DNA from: Streptomyces vietnamensis
GTDB lineage: Bacteria > Actinomycetota > Actinomycetes > Streptomycetales > Streptomycetaceae
NCBI RefSeq assembly: GCF_000830005.1
Contig: NZ_CP010407.1
Coordinates: 2,771,001 to 2,835,000 of the forward strand
DNA length: 64,000 bases
Reading direction: 5' to 3'
Shown: in pieces, positions 1 through 10,614 of the stretch
How the letters are laid out: every line of letters begins with the position of its first letter
How positions within the stretch are numbered: position 1 is the stretch's first letter
Made by a program: the position numbers and the translations under genes
The notes under the pieces: generated by a model
Told to the model about the DNA's origin: nothing
The model's database searches: none
The model's input: only the letters and a program-made list of their open reading frames with translations

Positions 1-2432
<2,432 letters not shown>

Positions 2433-2675
2433 GGGTCCCGACTCCTCGATGACTCGGTTGGCTGCCCTGACGGCGAGGAACATACCCAGATCGAAGGCTT
2501 CTGGGGAGGTACGCCTGCCGGTCACTCGGTCTTAACCACCCATCCGCCAGCACTTCGAAAGTTACCGAGGCGAACATTCCGGTTTCAGGCCCCGAAGACC
2601 AGTTGACCCGAATCAGGGGGTAGTCGCTCATCTGAGCGCCTTAACGCCTCACTTGCGTTCAACTCTTGAACACAA

Positions 2676-2702
2676 AAGGGGTGGCACTCAGTGCCACCCC
2701 TT
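2676..2702 (-). terminator. hairpin terminator downstream of dusB
   Basis: Perfect 12-bp inverted repeat: AAGGGGTGGCAC at 2676-2687 pairs with 2691-2702 across a 3-nt TCA loop. It lies between the dusB stop and the ppdK start, both on the minus strand, so it most likely ends dusB transcription. A second, weaker hairpin sits at 2741-2759. The rest of the 358-bp gap (2433-2790) should hold the ppdK promoter, but no convincing -35/-10 pair was recognised. Confidence 0.75.
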
Positions 2703-2740
2703 CAGTCCTTGCATCCACACGTAACCTGCTCATCTGAGCA

Positions 2741-2759
2741 CCACCCCCCTCAGGGGTGG
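2741..2759 (-). terminator. second small hairpin after dusB
   Basis: Inverted repeat CCACCCC (2741-2747) / GGGGTGG (2753-2759) with a 5-nt loop, 32 bp downstream of the dusB stop. It probably forms a tandem terminator with the larger hairpin at 2676-2702. The stem is only 7 bp and no T-tract follows. Confidence 0.45.
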
Positions 2760-2790
2760 CGAGGATCACTCCCCCGGAAGGGGCGGAATC

Positions 2791-3927
2791 TCAGCCTCCG
2801 GACGTGTCCAGCTCGGCGTCCTCGCTCACTCCGGCGCAGTCATAGGGGTCCTTCAACCAGCCGTCCGGCAGGACGACTCGGTTGTTTCCGGACGTACGGC
2901 CCCGAGGACCGTCCGCACCCACCGGCCACGGCTGGTCCAGGTCGAGCTCGCTCAACTGAGCGCGCAGCTCGTCCAGGGAAGAGGTGATCGCGAGCTTCTT
3001 ACGCATCTCGGAGCCGACCGCGAAGCCCTTCAGGTACCAGGCGACGTGCTTGCGGAAGTCGATGACACCGCGTGCCTCGTCGCCGAGCCACTCGCCGAGC
3101 AGCCGCGCGTGCCGCACCATCGCGTCCGCGACCTCCCGCAGACCCGGCTGGGCGTACTCGCCCGTGCCCTCGAAGCCCGCCACGAGGTCCCCGAAGAGCC
3201 ACGGGCGACCCAGGCAGCCGCGGCCCACGACGACGCCGTCGCAGCCCGTCTCGCGCATCATCCGCAGCGCGTCGTCCGCCGACCAGATGTCGCCGTTGCC
3301 GAGCACCGGGATCTCCGGCACGTGCTCCTTGAGCCGCGCGATCGCGTCCCAGTCGGCCGTGCCGCCGTAGTGCTGGGCCGCCGTCCGGCCGTGCAGGGCG
3401 ATCGCCGTGACGCCCTCCTCGACCGCGATCCGGCCCGCGTCCAGGTAGGTGATGTGGTCGTCGTCGATGCCCTTGCGCATCTTCATCGTGACCGGCAGGT
3501 CGCCCGCGTTGGACACGGCCTCGTTCAGGATCGCCCGCAGCAGCGGCCGCTTGTAGGGCAGGGCCGAGCCGCCGCCCTTCCGGGTCACCTTGGGGACCGG
3601 GCAGCCGAAGTTCAGGTCGATGTGGTCGGCGAGGTCCTCGTCGACGATCATCCGCACGGCCTTGCCGACCGTCACGGGATCCACGCCGTACAGCTGGATC
3701 GAGCGCGGCTTCTCCGTCTCGTCGAAGCGGATGAGCTGCATCGTCTTCTCGTTGCGCTCGACCAGGGCGCGCGTCGTGATCATCTCGCTCACGAACAGCC
3801 CCTTGCCGCCGCTGAACTCACGGCAGAGGGTACGGAAGGGGGCGTTGGTGATGCCGGCCATGGGGGCGAGCACCACCGGCGGCTGCACGATGTGCGGCCC
3901 GATGGCGAGAGGGGTGAACGCGGTCAT
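2791..3927 (-). CDS. dusB: tRNA-dihydrouridine synthase (DusB type)
   Basis: FMN-dependent reduction of uridine to dihydrouridine in tRNA D-loops; cytoplasmic; 378 aa. The TIM-barrel Dus domain shows the FMN-binding start LAPMAGITNAPFR (about residues 20-32), the active-site Cys109 in DLNFGCPVPKV, KMRKGID and HGRTAAQHYGG, and the phosphate-binding GNGDIWS and VVGRGCLGRPW segments, followed by the C-terminal helical domain. The frame stays open upstream to 4122, but the ATG at 3927 gives the family N-terminus (MTAFTPLAIGPHIVQPPVVL); the upstream extension would run into the divergent MFS gene. The two start codons are 52 bp apart. Confidence 0.93.
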   Translation of the reverse strand: MTAFTPLAIGPHIVQPPVVLAPMAGITNAPFRTLCREFSGGKGLFVSEMITTRALVERNEKTMQLIRFDETEKPRSIQLYGVDPVTVGKAVRMIVDEDLADHIDLNFGCPVPKVTRKGGGSALPYKRPLLRAILNEAVSNAGDLPVTMKMRKGIDDDHITYLDAGRIAVEEGVTAIALHGRTAAQHYGGTADWDAIARLKEHVPEIPVLGNGDIWSADDALRMMRETGCDGVVVGRGCLGRPWLFGDLVAGFEGTGEYAQPGLREVADAMVRHARLLGEWLGDEARGVIDFRKHVAWYLKGFAVGSEMRKKLAITSSLDELRAQLSELDLDQPWPVGADGPRGRTSGNNRVVLPDGWLKDPYDCAGVSEDAELDTSGG

Positions 3928-3934
3928 TCGGCCA

Positions 3935-3963
3935 TTGTCCCGCACTGCGGAGTTTCTTAGACA
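3935..3963 (+). promoter_or_regulatory. predicted promoter of the MFS gene at 3980
   Basis: TTGTCC (3935-3940) and TAGACA (3958-3963) are separated by 17 bp and resemble a vegetative streptomycete promoter. The start point would fall near 3970, only about 10 nt before the ATG at 3980, so the leader is very short. Prediction from sequence alone. Confidence 0.45.
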
Positions 3964-3979
3964 GCCATACGATCCGCAC

Positions 3980-5446
3980 ATGCCCGAGCTCACACGCGGT
4001 CGCCGTCTCGTCGTCCTCGCGATCTGCTGCATGAGCCTGCTCATCGTCAGCCTGGACAACACCGCGCTCAACGTCGCCCTGCCCGCCATGCGGCGCGATC
4101 TCGGCGCCACCGTCGCCGGCATGCAGTGGGTGATCGACGCCTACACGCTGGTCCTCGCCTCCCTGCTGATGCTCGCGGGCTCCACCGCCGACCGGATCGG
4201 CCGCCGCAAGGTCTTCGTCACCGGCCTGACCGTCTTCGCCCTCGGCTCGCTGCTCTGCTCCCTCGCGCCGAACCTCGAGGCCCTGATCGCCTTCCGGGCG
4301 GTCCAGGCCGTGGGCGGCTCGATGCTGAACCCGGTCGCCATGTCGATCATCACCAACACCTTCACGGAACCGGCCGAACGCGCGCGTGCCATCGGCGTCT
4401 GGGGCGGGGTCGTCGGCGTCTCCATGGCCGCCGGGCCCCTGGTGGGCGGTGTGCTCGTCCAGTCGGTCGACTGGCGGGCGATCTTCTGGGTGAACCTGCC
4501 GGTCGCCCTCCTCGCCCTGCTCCTGACCCTGCGGTACGTCCCCGAGTCCCGCGCGCCCCGGCCCCGGCGCCCCGACCCCGTCGGACAGGTCCTGGTGACG
4601 GTGCTCCTCGGCTCCCTCACATACGCGATCATCGAGACCGACCCGCTCTTCGCCGGGATCGCGGCCGTCGCCCTCGTCGGGCTCCTGTTCTACGAGCCCC
4701 GCCGCCGCGAGCCCCTCATCGACCTGCGGTTCTTCCGCAGCGCGCCGTTCAGCGGGGCCACCGTCATCGCGGTCTGCGCCTTCGCCTCGCTCGGCGGCTT
4801 CCTCTTCCTGAACACCCTGTACCTCCAGGACGTGCGCGGCCTCTCCCCGCTGTCCGCCGGGCTGTGGATGCTGCCGATGGCCGGCATGACCTTCGTCTTC
4901 GCCCCGCTGTCGGGGCGGCTCACGGCGGCGCGCGGGCCGCGCCCCTCGCTGCTGCTCGCGGGGACGGCGATGGCGGCCGGGCCGCTGCTCTTCGCGGCCT
5001 TCTCGGCCGAGACGAGCGATCCGCTGCTCCTCACCGGGTACGTGGTCTTCGGCATCGGCTTCGGCCTGGTGAACGCCCCCATCACCAACACCGCCGTCTC
5101 CGGGATGCCCCGCGCGCAGGCCGGGGTGGCGGCGGCGGTGGCCTCGACGAGCCGCCAGGTCGGGCAGACGCTCGGCGTCGCGGTGATCGGCACGGTCCTG
5201 GCGGCGGGTGCCGGCGCCGCGCCGCAGGCGGACGCCTTCGTGGCGGCGGCCCGCCCCGGCTACTGGATCATCACGGGCTGCGGGCTGGCCGTCCTGGCGG
5301 TCGGCGCACTGACCAGCGGCCCGTGGGCGCGGCGTACGGCGGAGCGGACGGCACGGTGCCTGGCGCCGGAGGAGGACGCGGCGGGCGGCACGGAGGGCTC
5401 GACGGAGGGCGGACCTCAGGCGATGGCCAAGACGCCCTCGGCCTGA
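3980..5446 (+). CDS. MFS drug-efflux transporter, DHA2 (EmrB/QacA) family, 14 TMS
   Basis: Inner-membrane proton-coupled exporter, 488 aa, of the 14-helix DHA2 class. Visible signs are the first helix with LDNTALNVALPAM (residues about 25-37), motif A-like TADRIGRRK in the 2-3 loop, GGSMLNPVAMSIITN, and motif C-like GVSMAAGPLVGGVLV in helix 5. A hydrophilic Gly/Glu-rich tail of about 35 residues ends the protein. The ATG at 3980 was chosen over an open upstream extension because the latter overlaps dusB. The substrate cannot be read from the sequence. It is divergent from dusB, with no dedicated regulator next to it on the same strand. The 3' junction is filled with heptamer repeats. Confidence 0.88.
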   Translation: MPELTRGRRLVVLAICCMSLLIVSLDNTALNVALPAMRRDLGATVAGMQWVIDAYTLVLASLLMLAGSTADRIGRRKVFVTGLTVFALGSLLCSLAPNLEALIAFRAVQAVGGSMLNPVAMSIITNTFTEPAERARAIGVWGGVVGVSMAAGPLVGGVLVQSVDWRAIFWVNLPVALLALLLTLRYVPESRAPRPRRPDPVGQVLVTVLLGSLTYAIIETDPLFAGIAAVALVGLLFYEPRRREPLIDLRFFRSAPFSGATVIAVCAFASLGGFLFLNTLYLQDVRGLSPLSAGLWMLPMAGMTFVFAPLSGRLTAARGPRPSLLLAGTAMAAGPLLFAAFSAETSDPLLLTGYVVFGIGFGLVNAPITNTAVSGMPRAQAGVAAAVASTSRQVGQTLGVAVIGTVLAAGAGAAPQADAFVAAARPGYWIITGCGLAVLAVGALTSGPWARRTAERTARCLAPEEDAAGGTEGSTEGGPQAMAKTPSA

Positions 5447-5553
5447 TCCTGGATCCAAAATACGGATCCAGGATTCTGGATCCGGGATTCTGGATCTTGG
5501 ATCTTGGATCTTGGATCCGGGATCCGGGATCCGGGATCCGGGATCCGGGATCC
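5447..5553. repeat. heptamer (GGATCYK-type) repeat array between convergent genes
   Basis: Nine perfect tandem 7-mers run from 5491 to 5553: TGGATCT three times, TGGATCC once, GGGATCC five times. They are preceded (5447-5490) by degenerate copies such as GGATTCT and GGATCCA. The array occupies the whole gap between the MFS stop (5444-5446) and the stop codon of the minus-strand XRE gene at 5555. GGATCC is itself palindromic, so the array can fold many ways and may serve as a shared terminator. Confidence 0.9.
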
Positions 5554-5554
5554 C

Positions 5555-6481
5555 TCAGGCCACGGCCAGAGCCTCCTCGCCCCGGTCCTCCTGCTCCCGG
5601 ACCACCAGGTCGAGGAGCCGGGCGACGCCGGCCTGGGTGGCGTCGTCCACGGGGACGTACGTGACGAGGTGCGTCCCGGCGTTCGGGCCGAGCCACAGGT
5701 TGGTGTGCTCGAAGCTGAGCAGCCCCACGCGCGCGTTGCGGATGATCTTCACGCGGCCGCCGGGGGCGACCACCTCGTGCCGCGCCCACAGCTCCCGGAA
5801 CTCGGGCGAGGCCTCTTCGAGACGCCGTACGAGCTCCTTCCAGGCGGGCTCGGCCAGGTGCTCGGCCATGGCGGCGCGGAGCTTCCCCGCCAGCATGCGC
5901 GTGACCTCGGGCAGGTCGGTGACCGAGGCCCGGAAGTCCTCGTTCGTGAAGGCCAGCCAGAGGGAGTTGCGGTCCTCGCGGGGCAGCGCGTCCAGGTCGC
6001 AGAAGAGCTTCCCGAAGGTGCGGTTGTGGGCGAGGAAGTCGTACCGGCTGTTCTGGACCGCGGCGGGCACGGGCTCCAGCTGGTCGAGCAGTCGGCGCAG
6101 GGTGGGCGTGACGGCCGGGCAGGGCGCCTCGGGGTGCGGGTCGGCGGCCCCGGCGAGGGCGAAGAGGTGGCTGCGCTCGGTCGGGTCGAGCAGCAGGGCC
6201 CCGGCGAGGGCGTCCAGGACCTGCGGGGAGACCTGGATGTCACGGGCCTGTTCGAGCCAGGTGTACCAGGTGACGCCGACGGCGGAGAGGTGCGCGACCT
6301 CCTCGCGGCGCAGTCCGGGGGTGCGGCGGCGCCGGCCCCGGGGCAGGCCGACCTGCTCGGGGGTGATGCGCTCGCGCCGGCTGCGGAGAAAGGCGGCCAG
6401 CTCATGGCGCCGTACCTCGGTCTCGCTCACGATCTCGCTCGCGGTGTCGCGCGCGGGTGCGCTCATCGCCATGACGGTCAT
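5555..6481 (-). CDS. XRE-family regulator with MmyB-like ligand-binding domain
   Basis: Transcription factor of 308 aa. The N-terminal helix-turn-helix (about 20-85) has RRRRTPGLRREEVAHLSAVGVTWYTWLEQ, the hallmark of the actinobacterial MmyB-type group; the rest (about 115-300) is the MmyB-like sensor domain with NSRYDFLAHN and the closing NLWLGPNAGTHLVTYVPVDD-type segments. Three in-frame starts (MTVMAMSAP) lie within 18 bases; the first is given. It is divergent from the MFS exporter at 6583, across a 101-bp region with two near-identical palindromes, so it probably represses that exporter and itself. A second XRE/MFS pair of the same design lies at 38.3-40.7 kb. Confidence 0.88.
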   Translation of the reverse strand: MTVMAMSAPARDTASEIVSETEVRRHELAAFLRSRRERITPEQVGLPRGRRRRTPGLRREEVAHLSAVGVTWYTWLEQARDIQVSPQVLDALAGALLLDPTERSHLFALAGAADPHPEAPCPAVTPTLRRLLDQLEPVPAAVQNSRYDFLAHNRTFGKLFCDLDALPREDRNSLWLAFTNEDFRASVTDLPEVTRMLAGKLRAAMAEHLAEPAWKELVRRLEEASPEFRELWARHEVVAPGGRVKIIRNARVGLLSFEHTNLWLGPNAGTHLVTYVPVDDATQAGVARLLDLVVREQEDRGEEALAVA

Positions 6482-6523
6482 GCCTCCAGGGTGCCGGGGT
6501 GGTCAGCCGGTTTCCAGGTAGTG

Positions 6524-6555
6524 CTTGTACCAGGATAAAGACACTCTGGTACCAG
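6524..6555. promoter_or_regulatory. candidate operator pair between XRE regulator and MFS gene
   Basis: CTTGTACCAG (6524-6533) and the perfect palindrome CTGGTACCAG (6546-6555) share 9 of 10 bases and start 22 bp apart, about two helical turns. TATCCT on the minus strand (6531-6536) may be the -10 of the regulator gene, 50 nt upstream of its start. Likely binding site of the regulator at 5555-6481 (inference from position and symmetry). Confidence 0.5.
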
Positions 6556-6582
6556 GCTGAGCGGAGGCGGAGGCTCGGTCCC

Positions 6583-8025
6583 GTGACTACGACCTCCCCT
6601 TCCGTCCGTACCGCGGCCCCGTCCGGCCGCCGGGCGCCGGCCCCGGCGCTCGGCACCCTCGGCCTGTTCACCATGCTGCTCGGCGCCGCGCTCCCCCTCA
6701 TCGACTTCTTCATCGTCAACGTCGCCCTGCCGTCCATCGACCACGACCTGGCGGCGGGACCGGCACTCCTGGAGCTGGTCGTCGCCGGGTACGGCCTGTC
6801 GTACGCGGTGCTGCTCGTCCTCGGCGGACGGCTCGGCGACCTCTTCGGCCGCCGTCGGCTCTTCCTCGCCGGCATGGCGGCCTTCGGCCTCACCTCGCTC
6901 GCCTGCGGGCTCGCCCCGGACGCCTGGACCCTCGTCGCGGCGCGGGTGGCGCAGGGCGCGGCGGCGGCGCTGATGCTGCCGCAGGTGCTCGCGACCATCC
7001 ACTCCTCGACGGAGGGCCCGCGCCGGGCGAGGGCGCTCAGCCTGTACGGGGCGACCGCCGGTCTCTCGATGGCGGCCGGCCAGATCCTGGGCGGGGTGCT
7101 CGTGACCGCCGACATCGCGGGCTCCGGCTGGCGCGCGGTGTTCCTGGTGAACGTGCCGGTGGCGGTGGCGGGTCTGGCCCTCGCCCTCCGTACCGTGCCG
7201 GAGACCCGCTCGGACCGCCCGGCGCCGGTGGACGTGCCGGGCACGCTGCTCCTGGCGCTGGCGCTGCTCTCCCTGCTCGCGCCGCTGACGGAGGGCCGGG
7301 CGGCGGGCTGGCCGCTGTGGACCTGGGTGTCGCTCGCGGTGTTCCCGTTCGCGGCGGGGGCCTTCTGGTGGGTGGAGCGGCGTGCGGACCGCCGGGGCGC
7401 CGTCCCGCTGGTCCCGCCGAGCCTGCTCGCCCTGGTCCCGCTGCGGCGCGGACTCCCCGTGGTCCTCGCGCTCTCACTGGGCTTCTCCGGCTTCATGTTC
7501 GTGATCGCGGTGGCGCTCCAGCAGGGCCTGGAGATGGGCGCGGTGGCCTCGGGCCTGGCGCTCGTGCCGATGGCGCTCGCCTTCTTCGGCGCCTCGCTGG
7601 CGGGCCCGCGGCTCGTACGGCGCTGGGGCACCCGGATCGTGCCGGTGGGGGCCCTGCTCCAGGGCCTCGGCATCGCGGCCATCGCCTGGTCGGTGGGCCA
7701 CGACTGGCAGGGGCTCTCCGTCTGGGACCTCGTACCGGGCATGGCGGTGGCGGGCCTCGGCCAGGGGCTCCAGCTGCCGGTGCTGTTCCGGGTGGTGCTC
7801 TCCGAGGTGCCGTCGGAGCGGGCGGGCGTGGGCAGCGGGGTCATGGTGACCACGCAGCAGTCGGCGCTGACCCTCGGCGTGGCGACGCTCGGTTCGCTCT
7901 TCCTCTCGCTGGCCTCCTCGCCGGCCGACATGGGCGCGGCGCTGCGGACGACGCTCCTGGTCCAGCTGGGTGTGGTGGCGCTGACGCTGCTGCTGAGCCT
8001 GCGCCTTCCCCGCACGGTGAAGTGA
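6583..8025 (+). CDS. MFS drug-efflux transporter, DHA2 type
   Basis: Membrane exporter of 480 aa with about 14 hydrophobic segments. It begins near LPLIDFFIVNVALPSID (about 35-51), motif A GGRLGDLFGRRR in the 2-3 loop, and the motif-C-like GLSMAAGQILGGVLV in helix 5. The GTG at 6583 is preferred because GGAGGCGGAGG lies just upstream and it starts MTTTSPSVRT; the frame is open to 6499. It is the probable target of the divergent XRE regulator. The cargo is unknown. Confidence 0.87.
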   Translation: MTTTSPSVRTAAPSGRRAPAPALGTLGLFTMLLGAALPLIDFFIVNVALPSIDHDLAAGPALLELVVAGYGLSYAVLLVLGGRLGDLFGRRRLFLAGMAAFGLTSLACGLAPDAWTLVAARVAQGAAAALMLPQVLATIHSSTEGPRRARALSLYGATAGLSMAAGQILGGVLVTADIAGSGWRAVFLVNVPVAVAGLALALRTVPETRSDRPAPVDVPGTLLLALALLSLLAPLTEGRAAGWPLWTWVSLAVFPFAAGAFWWVERRADRRGAVPLVPPSLLALVPLRRGLPVVLALSLGFSGFMFVIAVALQQGLEMGAVASGLALVPMALAFFGASLAGPRLVRRWGTRIVPVGALLQGLGIAAIAWSVGHDWQGLSVWDLVPGMAVAGLGQGLQLPVLFRVVLSEVPSERAGVGSGVMVTTQQSALTLGVATLGSLFLSLASSPADMGAALRTTLLVQLGVVALTLLLSLRLPRTVK

Positions 8026-8046
8026 CCCGCCCAATCGAAGATGGAC

Positions 8047-8068
8047 TGACAGATATTGAAATCTGTCA
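8047..8068. promoter_or_regulatory. TetR-type operator upstream of the aldo/keto reductase
   Basis: Perfect inverted repeat: TGACAGAT (8047-8054), 6-nt spacer ATTGAA, ATCTGTCA (8061-8068). It lies 22-44 bp before the reductase ATG. The same half-sites TGACAG/CTGTCA occur again at 9117-9131 before the TetR gene, which ties both genes to that regulator. Confidence 0.7.
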
Positions 8069-8090
8069 TCGCACATGTCATGGTTGTTCC

Positions 8091-9119
8091 ATGACCACCA
8101 CACCGAAGACCACCGTCCCCACCCGTCCCCTCGGCTCCACCGGCCCCGTCGTCTCCGCGCTCGGCCTCGGCTGCATGGGCATGTCCGCCCTGTACGGCGA
8201 GGCCGACCGCGCCGAGTCGATCGCGACCATCCACGCGGCCCTCGACGCCGGGGTCACCCTGCTCGACACGGGCGACTTCTACGGGATGGGCCACAACGAG
8301 CTGCTGATCAACGAGGCCCTGCGGACGGCCCCGACCGCCGCCCGCGAGCGGGCGCTGACGAGCGTGAAGTTCGGCGCCCTGCGCACGGTCGAGGGCGGCT
8401 TCACCGGCTACGACGGCCGCCCGAACGCCGTGAAGAACTTCGCGGCGTACTCGCTCCAGCGCCTCGGCACCGACCACATCGACGTCTACCGGATCGCCCG
8501 CGTCGACCCGGACGTGCCGATCGAGGAGACCGTCGGCGCCATCGCCGAACTGGTCGAGGCGGGCCACGTCCGGCACATCGGCCTCTCCGAGGTCGGCGCG
8601 GACACCCTGCGCCGGGCGGCGGCCGTCGCCCCGATCGCGGACCTCCAGATCGAGTACAGCCTGATCTCCCGCTCCATCGAGGAGAAGATCCTCCCGACGG
8701 CCCGCGAGCTCGGCATCGGCGTCACCGCGTACGGAGTCCTCTCCCGCGGCCTGATCAGCGGCCACTTCACCCGGGACCGCGAGCTGGCCCCGGGCGACTT
8801 CCGCGGCTTCAGCCCGCGCTTCCAGGGCGAGAACCTCGACCACAACCTGGACCTGGTGGACCGACTCCGCACGATCGCCGAGGCCAAGGGCGTCACGGTT
8901 GCGCAGACCGCGATCGCCTGGGTCCTGGCTCAGGGCGAGGACATCGTCCCGCTGGTCGGCGCCCGCCGCCGCGACCGCCTTACCGAGGCGCTCGGCGCCC
9001 TGGACGTCACGCTCGACGCCGCCGACCTGGCCGCGATCGAGGAGGCCGTCCCGGCGGACGCGGCGGCCGGCGCCCGCTACCCGGAGGCCCAGATGGCCCA
9101 CTTGGACAGCGAGCACTGA
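8091..9119 (+). CDS. aldo/keto reductase (catalytic His replaced)
   Basis: NADPH-dependent oxidoreductase, 342 aa, cytoplasmic (beta/alpha)8 barrel. Seen: LGLGCMGMS, the DTGDFYGMGHNE segment (catalytic Asp and Tyr), SVKFGA (catalytic Lys), EYSLISR, ending with the cofactor-binding VPLVGARRRDRLTEALGAL. In most relatives the catalytic His sits in a YYQHRVDP-type motif; here the same place reads YRIARVDP, so His is Ala. The substrate is unknown. The ATG at 8091 has no clear ribosome-binding site. The stop codon lies inside the second operator and TetR follows 16 bp later, suggesting one unit controlled by that TetR protein. Confidence 0.88.
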   Translation: MTTTPKTTVPTRPLGSTGPVVSALGLGCMGMSALYGEADRAESIATIHAALDAGVTLLDTGDFYGMGHNELLINEALRTAPTAARERALTSVKFGALRTVEGGFTGYDGRPNAVKNFAAYSLQRLGTDHIDVYRIARVDPDVPIEETVGAIAELVEAGHVRHIGLSEVGADTLRRAAAVAPIADLQIEYSLISRSIEEKILPTARELGIGVTAYGVLSRGLISGHFTRDRELAPGDFRGFSPRFQGENLDHNLDLVDRLRTIAEAKGVTVAQTAIAWVLAQGEDIVPLVGARRRDRLTEALGALDVTLDAADLAAIEEAVPADAAAGARYPEAQMAHLDSEH

Positions 9120-9131
9120 CAGGTACTGTCA
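9117..9131. promoter_or_regulatory. second TetR operator, overlapping the reductase stop codon
   Basis: Inverted repeat TGACAG (9117-9122), 3-nt spacer GTA, CTGTCA (9126-9131), sharing its half-sites with the operator at 8047-8068. The first TGA is the stop codon of the aldo/keto reductase, and the tetR ATG is at 9136. Suggests autoregulation. Confidence 0.6.
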
Positions 9132-9135
9132 TTCC

Positions 9136-9726
9136 ATGGCCGCCACCGAGACCCTGACCGCAGAGCGCATCCTCGAAGCCACCGAGGAGGTGCTGCGGCG
9201 CTACGGCCCGGCAAAGGCGACCGTCGTCGACGTGGCGCGGGTGCTCGGCGTGAGCCACGGCAGCGTGTACCGCCACTTCCGTACGAAGGCGGCGCTGCGC
9301 GAGGCGGTCACCGAGCGGTGGCTGGAGCGGACGATCGTTGCCCTCGGCCCGTACGTCGAGGCCGGGGGTCCGGCGGACGAGCGGCTGACCGGCTGGCTCA
9401 CGGCCCTGTTCGCCCTGAAGCGCAAGAAGGCGGGCGGCGATCCGGAGCTGATGGCCACCTTCCAGGTGCTGATCGGCGAGAACAGCGCGGTGGTCGACCG
9501 GCACGAGGAGCACCTCGTGGAGCAGATCGCGCGCATCCTGGAGGACGGTCACCGCGAGGACCTGTTCGCGGCGCCGGAGCGGGACTTCGCGACCACGGCC
9601 CGCGCGGTCTTCGACGCCACGGACCGCTTCCACAACCCGGCGCACGCGGCCGACTGGTCGGCCCCGGACGTCGAGGACGCGTTCACGGCGGTCGTCTCCC
9701 TCGTACAGCGAGCACTACGCGCCTGA
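9136..9726 (+). CDS. TetR-family transcriptional repressor
   Basis: DNA-binding regulator of 196 aa. The N-terminal TetR helix-turn-helix (about 10-56) reads AERILEATEEVLRRYG, then VVDVARVLGVSHGSVYRHF. The C-terminal all-helical ligand pocket (about 65-196) ends with a domain of the type found in YcdC/tetracyclin-like C-terminal groups. It sits 16 bp after the aldo/keto reductase, with matching operators in front of each gene. Most likely represses both and is released by a small substrate of the reductase or a related electrophile (inference). Confidence 0.9.
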   Translation: MAATETLTAERILEATEEVLRRYGPAKATVVDVARVLGVSHGSVYRHFRTKAALREAVTERWLERTIVALGPYVEAGGPADERLTGWLTALFALKRKKAGGDPELMATFQVLIGENSAVVDRHEEHLVEQIARILEDGHREDLFAAPERDFATTARAVFDATDRFHNPAHAADWSAPDVEDAFTAVVSLVQRALRA

Positions 9727-9833
9727 GCCGCGCGGCGTTTTGAAGATCATTTGGCTTGGAGTTTCCCCTTCCCTGTCCGGTGCATGACTAGCGTTCTCCC
9801 GCACCTCGACCGTAGAAACACCCAGGGGGAACC

Positions 9834-10541
9834 ATGTCCACGCCCGCACCCGCCAAGCCGGCTCGATCAGGCGGGGCCTCCGCGATCGGGTGGGTCCTCA
9901 CCATCGGCCTGAACGTCGTCGCGCCGATCCTCACGTACAACACGCTGACCGAGGACCACGGCTGGTCCGAGTTCTCCGCGCTGCTCCTGAGCAGTGCCTG
10001 GCCGGTTCTCGACACCGCGATCGTGGCGGCCTGGCGCCGCAAGATCGACGAGTTCGCCATGGTCACCCTGGTCTTCCTGGTGATCACGGCCGTGGTCTCG
10101 CTGGTCGGCGCACACACCGCCCGCGCCCTGCTGATCAAGGACTCGTCGGTGACGGGCCTGTTCGGCCTGCTCTGCCTGGTGACGCTGCTCGCCCCGCGTC
10201 CGCTGATGTTCTACTTCGGCCGCAAGTTCGCGACCGACGGCACCCCCGAGTCCACGGCCTGGTGGAACGGCATGTGGCAGTTCGAGGGCTTCCGGAACAC
10301 CATGCGCACGATGACGCTGGTGTGGGGCGTGGTGTACGTGACCGAGGCCCTGGTCCGCATCGCCCTCGCGTACGTCCTCGCGACCAAGACCATGGTCACG
10401 CTCAGCCCGATCATGATCTACGGCGTCCTCGGCGCCCTCGGCGTGTGGACGGCCTGGTTCGGCAAGCGCCGCGCGGCCGAGGGGGCCCGGCGCCAGGCCG
10501 AGGCGGAGGCCGCGGCCGCCGCTGCCGCGGCGACCGCCTGA
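9834..10541 (+). CDS. VC0807-family integral membrane protein
   Basis: Polytopic membrane protein of 235 aa with about six hydrophobic segments: WVLTIGLNVVAPILTY, SALLLSSAWPVLDTAIV, TLVFLVITAVVSLVG, GLFGLLCLVTLLAPRPLMFY, TLVWGVVYVTEALVRIAL and PIMIYGVLGALGVWTAWFG. The tail is Ala/Glu-rich and cytoplasmic in character. The pattern (WPxxD in helix 2, RPLMFYFGR in the middle) fits the VC0807 family, whose role is unknown. The ATG at 9834 follows CAGGGGGAACC. It converges on glyS across a strong terminator. Confidence 0.75.
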   Translation: MSTPAPAKPARSGGASAIGWVLTIGLNVVAPILTYNTLTEDHGWSEFSALLLSSAWPVLDTAIVAAWRRKIDEFAMVTLVFLVITAVVSLVGAHTARALLIKDSSVTGLFGLLCLVTLLAPRPLMFYFGRKFATDGTPESTAWWNGMWQFEGFRNTMRTMTLVWGVVYVTEALVRIALAYVLATKTMVTLSPIMIYGVLGALGVWTAWFGKRRAAEGARRQAEAEAAAAAAAATA

Positions 10542-10549
10542 CGACACGG

Positions 10550-10593
10550 GAAAGCCCCCGGTCCCTTCCTGCGGGAAGGGGCCGGGGGCTTTC
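10550..10593. terminator. bidirectional terminator between membrane protein gene and glyS
   Basis: 20-bp stem (10550-10569 with 10574-10593) with one G-U position and a TGCG loop; the stem ends in GAAAGC/GCTTTC, so both strands have a short T-run. It serves the two convergent genes. Confidence 0.85.
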
Positions 10594-10614
10594 GCGTGTC
10601 CGCGATCAGACGGT

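Noticed and set aside
5491..5553. Short regular repeats as a CRISPR array
   Set aside because: Units are 7 bp with no spacers and no cas genes nearby.
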